From a virus: a stretch of DNA of 22,607 nt. A program made the translations under genes and the position numbers. Where the stretch lies: the IMG/VR virus record IMGVR_UViG_3300021962_005905, positions 1-22,607 of that record; one strand, written 5' to 3'. A model generated the notes under the pieces. That model had not been told where the DNA came from, did no database searches, and saw only the letters and a program-made list of their open reading frames with translations. Positions 1 through 7,162 of this stretch are shown one piece after another. Every line of letters starts with the position of its first letter. The first letter of the stretch is position 1.

Positions 1-53
1 GCGGGAGTCGAACCCGCGTCCAGAACACTTTTCTCTTTGCTTCATACAGCAAT
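1..53 (-). ncRNA. ssrA: tmRNA T-arm, probable acceptor piece of a permuted tmRNA (partial)
   Basis: On the minus strand bases 17 to 1 form a perfect T-arm: 5-bp stem GCGGG/CCCGC around the loop TTCGACT, preceded by GGAC. That GGACGCGGGTTCGA block is the hallmark of bacterial tmRNA 3' domains. An upstream protein gene stops at 90-92 and a promoter lies at 60-88, leaving room for only about 53 nt before the window edge. This is too short for the 5' part of a one-piece tmRNA, and too short for a tRNA with D and anticodon arms. It would fit a circularly permuted tmRNA, in which the acceptor/T-arm piece is transcribed first and the tag-encoding piece follows; that part would lie outside the window. 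A tmRNA-derived remnant is the alternative. Confidence 0.55.
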
Positions 54-59
54 ACTGTT

Positions 60-88
60 ATTTAACACTCTTCTATTGAGTTTGTCAA
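60..88 (-). promoter_or_regulatory. sigma70-type promoter for the tmRNA-like RNA
   Basis: The minus strand reads TTGACA (83-88, perfect -35), a 17-nt spacer, then TTAAAT (60-65, 4 of 6 matches to TATAAT). The predicted start lies near base 53, just before the T-arm-containing RNA. The -35 begins two bases after the stop codon of the upstream oxygenase-like gene, as expected for a separately transcribed RNA gene. Confidence 0.5.
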
Positions 89-89
89 C

Positions 90-734
90 TTATATGTGTA
101 GCGTGTTCAATTTACCTCCCAAATTACCTCTAGGAAATACATTGAATGCTAGGCTATATCGGACGATGTTAGATTCGTTAATACCAACACCGTGATACAA
201 ATGACTAGGAAACATAATCAATTCATTAGATTTTGGATAAATGCCCCAACCGTCAGCATTGAAGATGTTTAATCTACTTTGATCTTCGTGTGTTTGATAA
301 TTGAATTCAATGTCTATAACATTAGGCCAAAGATTGTAATAGCTCTTATCCTTTTCGAACACGATAGCACCAGACCGTTGATCAACATCTATGTAGTAGA
401 CTCCACTAATCAGGCTGTTTGAATGACGATGTGTGCCAGCAAAATCTGATTTACCGTGTCGATTAACCCAACTGTTTTCTATGGTAAATTTAACTTCTCT
501 CGAACAGTCTAAGACTTCGTAGACAAAGTGTTCGATACCTTTAACAATGCGTTCTTTTAACAGGAACAGTTCTGGTTTTTCTAGCACATACTTGTCTACA
601 GTATAATCTCCATTGTCCGCAGGCATTCGTTCATATTCTAATCCTAGAATGAAGTTATGTTCTTGGGAGGTTAATTGATCTAACTGTGTCTGATACAGAG
701 GAATAGCGAAAAGTGGAGTGACTTGAAAATTCAT
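90..734 (-). CDS. 2OG-Fe(II) oxygenase-like protein, copy 1
   Basis: This 214-residue protein resembles the putative 2OG-Fe(II) oxygenases (TIGR02466-like) common in aquatic phages. Visible landmarks are H102 and H104 followed by a SLISGVYYI strand, a FPSHLYHGV segment with H181, and R192 in RYSLAFN, the usual place for the 2-oxoglutarate-binding arginine. The canonical HxD metal motif is not obvious: the first site reads HRHSN. The ATG overlaps the stop of the next gene upstream (ATGA at 731-734), so the two are probably translated together. It is a diverged tandem paralogue of the gene at 731-1357. The substrate is unknown; a hydroxylase acting on protein, nucleotide or lipid is possible. 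It is the last protein gene before the tmRNA-like RNA. Confidence 0.65.
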   Translation of the reverse strand: MNFQVTPLFAIPLYQTQLDQLTSQEHNFILGLEYERMPADNGDYTVDKYVLEKPELFLLKERIVKGIEHFVYEVLDCSREVKFTIENSWVNRHGKSDFAGTHRHSNSLISGVYYIDVDQRSGAIVFEKDKSYYNLWPNVIDIEFNYQTHEDQSRLNIFNADGWGIYPKSNELIMFPSHLYHGVGINESNIVRYSLAFNVFPRGNLGGKLNTLHI

Positions 735-1357
735 AGGACGATCTCACTGTTTCCACCTTCGCCGATGATACCTCTAGGAAATACATTGAATGCTAGACTA
801 TAACGATCTTCTTTTGAAAGATTATCAGTTACGCTGTGATTTAAGATTGATGGAAATAGCAGTAGATCATTTACATTAGGATTTATAGCACAGTCTGTGT
901 TATAATCTGTAGGTTTATCAAAATCTATACAGAATGTATCTCTCCATAGATTGTTGTGTGTTCGTTCTTTGTGGAAACAGATAGCACCCGAAGTAGCGTT
1001 GGTCTTGAGATAGTAAACTCCGCTGATCATGCTATTACTATGCCAATGGCTGGTATGATAACCTCCAGGCATAGATTTGTTTAACCAGCTGGTAGTTATT
1101 AACCATTGTTGCTTTCTAGAAACGCCTAGAACATCATAGACATATTCATCAACTTTTTCTTGTATCTGCTTTTTTAATCCGGCAAACTGAGGTTGATCTA
1201 AGAAATGACGTTTGGGTGTTTCTAAGTGTGTGGGTGCCGAATCGTCAAAGTGGCTAAACTCCGAATTTATCAATATCTTTTCTACGATAGGATCTGGTCC
1301 TTTGATAGCCGTGTGATATACCGGAATTGGAAATAGATTGTGCATCTGATAGGTCAT
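731..1357 (-). CDS. 2OG-Fe(II) oxygenase-like protein, copy 2
   Basis: This 208-residue protein has the same architecture as its neighbour at 90-734. It shows an HWHSN block (H104, H106) followed by SGVYYL, a LLLFPS segment with H174 in NHSV, and R185 in RYSLAFNVFPRG. The start chosen is the ATG at 1357, which overlaps the stop of the DUF454-like gene as ATGA; a GTG at 1366 would add three residues but lacks that coupling. The shared SLAFNVFPRG end shows the two copies arose by duplication, though the N-terminal halves have diverged strongly. Family membership is judged by eye; enzymatic activity and substrate are not established. Confidence 0.65.
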   Translation of the reverse strand: MTYQMHNLFPIPVYHTAIKGPDPIVEKILINSEFSHFDDSAPTHLETPKRHFLDQPQFAGLKKQIQEKVDEYVYDVLGVSRKQQWLITTSWLNKSMPGGYHTSHWHSNSMISGVYYLKTNATSGAICFHKERTHNNLWRDTFCIDFDKPTDYNTDCAINPNVNDLLLFPSILNHSVTDNLSKEDRYSLAFNVFPRGIIGEGGNSEIVL

Positions 1358-1764
1358 TTTAACCACCCTATCTTTTCACCAGCGACTTTTCTACGGTCAT
1401 GTTCCTCTACTGAATTAGGGAATCTCCAAGCCCATATCGCTACTAATGCCATGAATACTGCTGTACTGATAATGCCTATAGGTTTCACTCCGCTGACGGT
1501 CATGATGATTAAACTGGTGCTCATCATTGCCAGCATAAAGTATTTCATCTTTTGCGGAAATACCCGTTTGGTATTCCAGTTGGTCAAGAATGGACCAAAC
1601 AGTTTATGATTATAGATCCAACGATGCATGCGTTCGCTGCCTTTGCTGAAACAGTAGGCTGCGAATACCACAAACGGGCTATAAGGGATGCCAGGAGTGA
1701 CAACTCCTATGTAGGCCATTCCTAGGCTAAGGAAGCCTAATATATTCCAAAACAATTTTTTCAT
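1354..1764 (-). CDS. DUF454 (YbaN-like) inner-membrane protein
   Basis: This 136-residue protein matches the DUF454/YbaN pattern. A hydrophobic N-terminal segment (about 5-25) is followed by a TPGIPYSPFVVFAAYCFSKG block resembling the family's LP-x-TPF...CFarsS signature. Next come an amphipathic stretch with a HRWIYNHKLFGPF motif and two further membrane segments (about 74-92 and 96-116). The C-terminus is short and charged. Bacterial members are small inner-membrane proteins of poorly defined role. The ATG overlaps the stop of the PAAR-like gene (TAATG), and its own stop overlaps the next start (ATGA), so it sits inside a coupled operon. It is probably host-derived and may alter the envelope during infection; that role is a guess. 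Confidence 0.7.
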   Translation of the reverse strand: MKKLFWNILGFLSLGMAYIGVVTPGIPYSPFVVFAAYCFSKGSERMHRWIYNHKLFGPFLTNWNTKRVFPQKMKYFMLAMMSTSLIIMTVSGVKPIGIISTAVFMALVAIWAWRFPNSVEEHDRRKVAGEKIGWLK

Positions 1765-2015
1765 TAATCACCTACGCAGATATCTTGGAAGCCTGTTCTT
1801 ATCGCAGGTCCCTGTGCTGTTAAATCACTTTCTCTGGCAATGCCTTTGCCGTTAACTAATACACTTCGAGAAGAAGTAGTCACAGCGTTACCGGACGCTG
1901 TTATCGATCCTTCGAAACAGATGCCGTTGAAGTCGATGCGGACGTCTAGAGATCCTGAAACTAGCACAGAATCTGCTGCGTCATTTTGTATACGTGCTGG
2001 CGCTTTTCCATTCAT
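1764..2015 (-). CDS. PAAR-like spike-tip protein
   Basis: This 83-residue Gly/Val/Ile-rich protein has two beta repeats resembling PAAR proteins. The first (about 15-35) contains VLVSGSLDVRI, and the second (52-83) reads SVLVNGKGIARESD and ends GFQDICVGD, close to the V-x-vNG-x-xAR-x-xD pattern of the family. PAAR proteins cap the spike of contractile tails (T4 gp5.4, T6SS). No histidine is present, and only C33 and C80 could bind metal, so the usual zinc site at the tip is missing or altered. The start follows the upstream stop by 9 nt with no clear Shine-Dalgarno sequence. It lies among unrecognised genes rather than beside gp5, so its virion position is inferred. Confidence 0.55.
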   Translation of the reverse strand: MNGKAPARIQNDAADSVLVSGSLDVRIDFNGICFEGSITASGNAVTTSSRSVLVNGKGIARESDLTAQGPAIRTGFQDICVGD

Positions 2016-2024
2016 ATGTTGACT

Positions 2025-2717
2025 TTAGAGATTTTTTTGAGTTTCGGCTTCGGTTCTAGCTGCTTCGCCTTCGGGATCGGCCGCTTTTGATTTAAACAAT
2101 GTTTTAAAATTATTGCTGATCGTAGCATAGCTTGGCAATAGATCGTAGGCATAATTGGCAGCACCTGTGATGGCTCTCGATGCCGTGGCATTTACTAATC
2201 CTACAGTAGATGCCTGTGCGTAAAGATTAGAACCTGCTCTTATATTCGATTCTACTAGTTCTGAAAAATTAGCTTCTGTGACTACTACTTTTGGAATTTT
2301 GTTTCTATCTAGAGCTTGCTGCGTGGCTTCTTTATCGAAAGCATTTTTCTGCATCTGATCCATCGATGTTAGGGTCTGGATGGCCACTCCAGTGTTAATC
2401 GACGAAGCGATTCCTGATAGTTGTTGAGCTATCACACTCATAGCAGCTAGACCTTCACCTTGTTTCTTATTGCCATCGATATCCATTCCTGCCGATGCTC
2501 TTAATGCTCCGACTGTCCTAAATCCAGAATTAGCAACTGAACCGACAACATTCGAAGCAGCGGCTCCAAACATTTCGTCATTCATAACATCAGTTAGTTG
2601 TTCTACGGCTGTTCTTAAATTGTTAATAGCTGTGGTTAGATTTTCAAACTCTATTGTATAGTCAAAGGCAATAAATTTACCGCTGCCATTGTTCCACTGT
2701 TCTTCTTTTAATGCCAT
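2025..2717 (-). CDS. unrecognised Ala/Ser/Thr-rich helical protein
   Basis: I do not recognise this 230-residue protein. It looks mostly alpha-helical, with a predicted helix at about 23-48 (ENLTTAINNLRTAVEQLTDV), a small-residue-rich middle and a charged C-terminal tail rich in Glu, Ala and Lys. There is no signal peptide or convincing membrane helix. GGGAG lies about 10 nt before the ATG. A late-promoter-like TGTAAATA at 2740-2747 sits just upstream and shares bases with the stop codon of the preceding gene, so this gene can start its own late transcript. Being upstream of the PAAR-like gene, it could be a virion or tail protein; that is only a positional argument. Confidence 0.7.
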   Translation of the reverse strand: MALKEEQWNNGSGKFIAFDYTIEFENLTTAINNLRTAVEQLTDVMNDEMFGAAASNVVGSVANSGFRTVGALRASAGMDIDGNKKQGEGLAAMSVIAQQLSGIASSINTGVAIQTLTSMDQMQKNAFDKEATQQALDRNKIPKVVVTEANFSELVESNIRAGSNLYAQASTVGLVNATASRAITGAANYAYDLLPSYATISNNFKTLFKSKAADPEGEAARTEAETQKNL

Positions 2718-2739
2718 CTATATCTCCCAAATCTAACAG

Positions 2740-2747
2740 TATTTACA
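2740..2747 (-). promoter_or_regulatory. T4-type late promoter-like motif TGTAAATA
   Basis: The minus strand reads TGTAAATACTG, one mismatch from the T4 late octamer TATAAATA. It lies about 23 nt before the ATG at 2717, and the TAA stop of the upstream Sm-like gene is part of the motif. Confidence 0.45.
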
Positions 2748-3033
2748 CCAGCTTGATTCCGGTAGTTGACTGAATGAATTGATCAGCGAACTGCTTATCT
2801 GTGGCTTCTGCTACTGCCACGGTAGCCTTGAAAATCTTGACATCTTTGTCAGGATTTACGGTGAACAAATAGGGCATCAAACCAGGGCCCTGCTGCCCCA
2901 TGCCGATCACCATTGGACGGCTCAATTTGTAATATAGCGGACCATCTTCTACTAGTTTGGCTACTATTTCCTCACCGCTTGTGAGTTTTAGGGTGATCAC
3001 TTCACCTTCTGTAACACCTCTGTCTATTAGCAT
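2743..3033 (-). CDS. small Sm/LSm-like beta protein
   Basis: This 96-residue protein begins with a strand-turn-strand pattern (EGEVITLKLTSGEEIVAKLV) resembling the Sm1 motif of LSm folds. A second beta part (YYKLSRPMVIGM) and a GPGLMPYLF segment follow. Small proteins of this type are conserved in T4-like aquatic phages, without assigned function as far as I know. RNA binding would fit an Sm-like fold but no residues prove it. Its ATG begins one base after the stop of the glutaredoxin gene, so it is co-translated with the reductase module. Alternatives are a small structural or regulatory protein. Confidence 0.6.
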   Translation of the reverse strand: MLIDRGVTEGEVITLKLTSGEEIVAKLVEDGPLYYKLSRPMVIGMGQQGPGLMPYLFTVNPDKDVKIFKATVAVAEATDKQFADQFIQSTTGIKLV

Positions 3034-3034
3034 A

Positions 3035-3259
3035 TTAACCCTGTAAATGTTTTTTTAATTCTATAAATCCACCAACCAATTGGTCGTCTAAAAAGATCTG
3101 CGGAACTGTCCTTGCCGTAGGTACCGCTTCTAACAAATCTTCTTTGGTGTAACCGTCACCGATTTTACGTTCTTCAAATTGTATTCCTTTGTGTGTCAAC
3201 AATGCTTTTGCTTGATCACAGAAGGGACAGTTATACTTACTCCATACGATAGCTTTCAT
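3035..3259 (-). CDS. grx: glutaredoxin
   Basis: This 74-residue protein is a complete glutaredoxin/thioredoxin-fold domain. It has the CPFC redox motif (C11, C14), the cis-proline TVPQIF block (T51-P53) and the GG pair at 63-64 that binds glutathione in the family. It would supply electrons to the phage class Ia ribonucleotide reductase encoded directly upstream. AAGGAAATTTT precedes the ATG and overlaps the nrdB stop region, so nrdA, nrdB and grx form one unit. T4 encodes a comparable protein (NrdC). Family assignment is firm; preferred reductant (glutathione or thioredoxin reductase) is not shown. Confidence 0.92.
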   Translation of the reverse strand: MKAIVWSKYNCPFCDQAKALLTHKGIQFEERKIGDGYTKEDLLEAVPTARTVPQIFLDDQLVGGFIELKKHLQG

Positions 3260-3268
3260 AAAATTTCC

Positions 3269-4381
3269 TTAGATTGTTGGTAACGCATCGTAATCGATGC
3301 TGTCGCTCATAACGCCAATAACATAATTAGTTGACTCGCTTTCCTGTAGAGCAGTCTGCTTCTTGCTGGTATCACTGTGTTTGTTGAACCAAGGAATAGG
3401 AGTGGTTTTAGGAGCAGGAGATTGATATTTAATACCTATTTCTTTTAGGGCATTAAAAGCGGTATAGTCAACGAAGTCTTTTAAGATCTGAGAATTTAAA
3501 CCGATCACTGGACCTTTCTTGAATAGATAATCAGCCCATTCTTTTTCTTCTCGTATTACATCTAGATATAGTTGATATACTTCGGCTTCACATTCTTGCT
3601 TGGCTTTAGCAAATCTAGGATCTTCCTTGACTGCTTGATTGATAAGCCAAGCTGTCCATCCTTTGTGTAGCAATTCATCCTGTAAGATTAGGCTGATGAT
3701 ATTACCGTTGCCAATGAAGATCTTGTTCTCGACCATGGCTAAACTTGTAGCGAACGATACCATAAATCGGAATGCCTCAAGAGCATAACTGGCGTTTAGT
3801 GCCAGCCATATTGCTTGGATGTGTACTTCTTCGCGAACCATACCTGTCATTTCGCTACTTAATTCTTTGTGACAATTAATTCTATGTAAATCATCATAAT
3901 ACTTGCCTACACTACTGGCCATATCAACGATCTCTTTAGTATCGTGGATTGTATTGAATACTTCTTTAGGTACATTATAGATGTTACGGATAATGTGGCT
4001 GTATGAGCGGCTGTGAATATTTGTTTCAAAAAATGTCCAGTTGTAGACTAGACTTTCGAGTTCGGGTAGACTTACTACAGGGGTAAAGATTTGACTCGGC
4101 CCTCGGCCTTGTATACTATCCAAGGCAGTTTGACGTAACAGGTTACTAGTGAAGATATGCTTGACTGCTTCGCTAGCTTCTTTGAAATCGTTAGCATCTT
4201 TAGTTAAGCTGATTTCTTCCGGTACCCAAAAGAAACCACGTGCTGTTTTTTCAAAATCAACGATCTTATTGTATTTGACTTCTTCAAATCGTTGGATAGT
4301 AACTGGACCTGCTGGATCTAGAAACATCTTACGATTTAGATAGTCTGTCTTCGTGTGTAGATTATATTGGTGTTTGCTCAT
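3269..4381 (-). CDS. nrdB: ribonucleoside-diphosphate reductase, beta subunit (class Ia)
   Basis: This 370-residue protein is the R2 subunit, which carries the di-iron centre and tyrosyl radical. Matched to the E. coli pattern, likely ligands are D65, E119, H123, E202, E236 and H239, with the radical tyrosine at Y127 in HSRSY. The helix reads ETNIHSRSY, one residue longer between Glu and His than E. coli's ETIHSRSY, so the ligand spacing is E-x3-H. The rest of the core (SLPELESL, DSIQGRGPS, LEAFRFMVSFA, QDELLHKGW) is well conserved. The ATG overlaps the nrdA stop (ATGA at 4378-4381), ensuring coupled synthesis with the large subunit. It makes deoxyribonucleotides for phage DNA replication in the cytoplasm. 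Confidence 0.96.
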   Translation of the reverse strand: MSKHQYNLHTKTDYLNRKMFLDPAGPVTIQRFEEVKYNKIVDFEKTARGFFWVPEEISLTKDANDFKEASEAVKHIFTSNLLRQTALDSIQGRGPSQIFTPVVSLPELESLVYNWTFFETNIHSRSYSHIIRNIYNVPKEVFNTIHDTKEIVDMASSVGKYYDDLHRINCHKELSSEMTGMVREEVHIQAIWLALNASYALEAFRFMVSFATSLAMVENKIFIGNGNIISLILQDELLHKGWTAWLINQAVKEDPRFAKAKQECEAEVYQLYLDVIREEKEWADYLFKKGPVIGLNSQILKDFVDYTAFNALKEIGIKYQSPAPKTTPIPWFNKHSDTSKKQTALQESESTNYVIGVMSDSIDYDALPTI

Positions 4382-6705
4382 AGTTTACATGCCTCGCAAT
4401 CTTCTTCTGAATCAATTTCTATTTCTTTGTATTCTTGTTTAGATACTTCTTCATCTTCTACTTTAGAACCACTCTTGTTAATTAGGCTGTAATAGAAGGT
4501 TTTCAATCCCCATACATGTGCCTGCATGAGATTTTTAGCAATCAGTGTAGTAGGAACTTTTCTATCTGCGAAATATGCTGGATTATAAAAAGTATTTGTT
4601 GAAATGCTCTGGTCAACATAGGCCGCAAGTACAGCCGCAGTTTTTAAGTAACCGTCACAGTCTTTCTGTTCCCACATCATTTGATACTTGTTCTTAAGTT
4701 TATGATACTCTGGAACAACCTGTACAAATGATCCTGCTTTTGATTCCTTGACACTAATTAGACTCATTGGCATTTCTATTCCATTAGTACTATTAATAAC
4801 AACACTACTAGACTCCACTGGAGCAATAGCCATAAGAGTAGCATTTCGTACACCATGTTGTTTCATCTCCTTACGTAGACTTTCCCAATCTAATTCAGGA
4901 CTAAAGTCTGCTAGTTCGTTAACGCCCTTAGCACGTAGTTCCCAAGGAAACATCCCTTGACCGTATCGGGTATGTGAGCTATGCTGACAAGCACCTCTTT
5001 CTTTGGCCAATTCAACAGTTGCTTCTGTTAGATAAAATGCCTGATGCTCCATCCATGTTTTAACTTCTTGTAAGGCATCTTTTTCTCCGTAACGTAAACT
5101 ACGTTTGGCATGCCAGTAGGCTAAGTTAGTTACACCGATACCTAATGGTTGTATCTCGTCGTTGCTGAGTTTGCTCTGTATCGACAAGAAGTCTTGATAG
5201 TCAAGGATGTTACACAGGCTACGCTGTAGAATACGACAAGCTCTACGCATGTCCTCTGGGTTTCGGAACGATCCCCAGTTGATAGATCCCAGTGTACATA
5301 ACGCTATGCGACCACTATCGTCGTCGAGTCGTTTAAAGGGACGTGTGGGTAATAGGATCTCACAGCACAAGTTACTCTGATATATCGTATGATATTCAGG
5401 ATCAAAGGGTCCTTGATTCATTACATTATCAATGAACACCAAATAGATACGACCTGTATCTGTACGTTCTTTCAGTATACCACCCTTGAAAACTTCTTCA
5501 GCACTGATGACCTTTTTGCGTAGGTCTTTGCGTTTTTCATACTTGACATATAGCTCTTCGAAACGCTCAGTGTTTTGGTAAAATGCTTCAAATAAATCTG
5601 GTACTTCGTTAGGATCGAAGAATGTTATGTTTTCTTTGTTCTTGAATCTTCTCCAAAAGAAACTGCTTAGAACGACACCATAGTCCATATGGCGGACACG
5701 AGTTTCGTCTGTACCTTGATTGTTCTTAAGCACGATAAGATCATCAAATTGATAATGCCAAATAGGATAGAACACGGTAGCTGATGCGTTACGGATGCCG
5801 CCCTGCGAACATGAACGTAGATCACCAAACCATTTCTTGAGGAATGGAATCATGCCAGTGTGCATGATTTCTCCACCACGGATAGGACTACCCAACGGAC
5901 GTAGTCTACCAATCTCTAAACCAATGCCAGCTCGCTTGCTGGCATACTTGGCCATCATCTCACCAGAAGCAAATATGCTATCCAGATCGTCGTCACTGCG
6001 GATAAGAACACAACTAGAAAACTGTTTAGTAGGAGTGCCGAGCCCAGCCAACACAGGTGTAGCAAGAGTAAACAGACCATCGGATGCTGCATTATAATAT
6101 TCTTTAATGTAACGCATTCTCGCAGTATTCGGTTCTTCCTTATGAAAGACTGTAGCCGCTGCCACCATATATCTAATTTGTGGAGTTTCATAAATTTCCT
6201 TTGTCGCACGATTGCGTACCAAATATTTTTCAATCAGCTGTTCAATTGCCGCGTAACTATATTGTTCATCCTTTTCATGATCCAACATTTCATTCATTTT
6301 ATCCCAGTCTGCTTCGCTGTACCATTCGAGTAGTTCTGGAGTATACAGACCGACTGCGACATTTTTCTTTACGATTTCGTAGAGGTGGGGAGGAGTGTAT
6401 TGGCCATATACGTCCTTGCGTAGCATACTAAGGCGTTGTTTACCTGCTACGAATTGATAATTGGTGTGCCCAATGTCTGGATTGTGTTCAATGTCAATTA
6501 AATCAACAATCGCTCTCAGAGTAACAGCATCAATCTCTCTTGTGGTAATGCCGTCATAAAAATGCGGACTTGCTTTGATCTCAATCATCGATTGACTGAC
6601 ATCTGCTATTCCGCTGCACACTTTAGTGATCTGTGCCTGCCACTTTTCTAAGGTCAGTGGTTCCTTTGAACCGTCTCTCTTTAACACAATAATGCTGTCG
6701 TTCAT
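4378..6705 (-). CDS. nrdA: ribonucleoside-diphosphate reductase, alpha subunit (class Ia)
   Basis: This is the catalytic R1 subunit, 775 residues from the ATG at 6705, which follows a GAGGCGAG Shine-Dalgarno-like stretch. A start at 6786 would add 27 unlike-family residues and span the promoter at 6744-6751. An ATP-cone occupies about residues 1-90 (IIVLKRDGSKEPL at the front). Catalytic landmarks are FSSCVL (first active-site Cys), SNLCCEILLPT (N-x-C-x-E set) and ALCTLGSIN (second active-site Cys). The C-terminus ends DCEACKL, the redox tail that passes electrons to the active site. Length is normal for the family. Glutaredoxin and NrdB follow in the same operon. Confidence 0.96.
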   Translation of the reverse strand: MNDSIIVLKRDGSKEPLTLEKWQAQITKVCSGIADVSQSMIEIKASPHFYDGITTREIDAVTLRAIVDLIDIEHNPDIGHTNYQFVAGKQRLSMLRKDVYGQYTPPHLYEIVKKNVAVGLYTPELLEWYSEADWDKMNEMLDHEKDEQYSYAAIEQLIEKYLVRNRATKEIYETPQIRYMVAAATVFHKEEPNTARMRYIKEYYNAASDGLFTLATPVLAGLGTPTKQFSSCVLIRSDDDLDSIFASGEMMAKYASKRAGIGLEIGRLRPLGSPIRGGEIMHTGMIPFLKKWFGDLRSCSQGGIRNASATVFYPIWHYQFDDLIVLKNNQGTDETRVRHMDYGVVLSSFFWRRFKNKENITFFDPNEVPDLFEAFYQNTERFEELYVKYEKRKDLRKKVISAEEVFKGGILKERTDTGRIYLVFIDNVMNQGPFDPEYHTIYQSNLCCEILLPTRPFKRLDDDSGRIALCTLGSINWGSFRNPEDMRRACRILQRSLCNILDYQDFLSIQSKLSNDEIQPLGIGVTNLAYWHAKRSLRYGEKDALQEVKTWMEHQAFYLTEATVELAKERGACQHSSHTRYGQGMFPWELRAKGVNELADFSPELDWESLRKEMKQHGVRNATLMAIAPVESSSVVINSTNGIEMPMSLISVKESKAGSFVQVVPEYHKLKNKYQMMWEQKDCDGYLKTAAVLAAYVDQSISTNTFYNPAYFADRKVPTTLIAKNLMQAHVWGLKTFYYSLINKSGSKVEDEEVSKQEYKEIEIDSEEDCEACKL

Positions 6706-6743
6706 TCTCGCCTCTGGTATTCTTTCTTTTATTAGTAAGGTAG

Positions 6744-6751
6744 TATTTATA
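6744..6751 (-). promoter_or_regulatory. T4-type late promoter motif TATAAATA
   Basis: The minus strand has a perfect TATAAATA followed by CTACC. It is 39 nt before the nrdA ATG and lies between the stop of the 134-residue gene (6758) and nrdA. It is the best candidate promoter for the nrdA-nrdB-grx unit. Confidence 0.6.
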
Positions 6752-6757
6752 ACTTCT

Positions 6758-7162
6758 TCATACTGGCCAAATCTTATTAGATCCATGTGTAAGCTCGCCC
6801 ACGTTAGTAACTTCTCTATGGAAAAGGTTCAACACATCGCGATCATTTATTACGACTATGTTTCTACCTTCCCCGGTAAACATAGACGTATGTATCTCTA
6901 CTTTTTGGTCCTTAAAACGGTCAGTTAATGTCAAAGTATAACACATTCCTAAAGCAATAGCAAGGTCGTCGTATCGATTGTCAAGGATTAAATGCCACGG
7001 ATCGGGCCATTTGGAGGGATTGTTTGGATCGAGGTATCGGCTAACGAATGGAGCGTGGCTCCAGAAGAGTGCTACATCCTCTAAGGGCTGTTCGGAACTT
7101 TCAAGCGACTGGCGAAATTCTTTCCAGACCTTGAGCCTAGAAGTTTGATCGAGATCAAACAC
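6758..7162 (-). CDS. unrecognised protein following the tail spike
   Basis: I do not recognise this 134-residue protein. It is soluble, without signal peptide or membrane segment, and rich in Trp and Asp in its first half (KWPDPWHL). The start is a GTG at 7162 that overlaps the last codons of the tail-spike gene by 8 nt; no in-frame ATG occurs until residue 73. The tight overlap argues for a product used together with the spike, for example an assembly factor or accessory tail protein, but no sequence motif supports a particular role. A TATAAATA motif follows it, so this is the last gene of its transcription unit. Confidence 0.7.
   Translation of the reverse strand: MFDLDQTSRLKVWKEFRQSLESSEQPLEDVALFWSHAPFVSRYLDPNNPSKWPDPWHLILDNRYDDLAIALGMCYTLTLTDRFKDQKVEIHTSMFTGEGRNIVVINDRDVLNLFHREVTNVGELTHGSNKIWPV

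Noticed and set aside
1-17. A phage attachment site (T-arm fragment as att core)
   Set aside because: No integrase or second copy is seen, the gene set is that of a virulent T4-like phage, and a promoter sits directly upstream.
1-80. A tRNA gene at the left edge
   Set aside because: The T-arm fits, but upstream sequence shows no D-arm GG or anticodon arm at tRNA spacing, and the GGACGCGGGTTCGA block is tmRNA-like.
5955-6233. 92-residue minus-strand frame inside nrdA
   Set aside because: It is an out-of-frame shadow of the conserved reductase large subunit with no ribosome site.
6706-6786. Longer NrdA start at 6786
   Set aside because: It would span the TATAAATA promoter and add residues before the ATP-cone; the ATG at 6705 has a better site.
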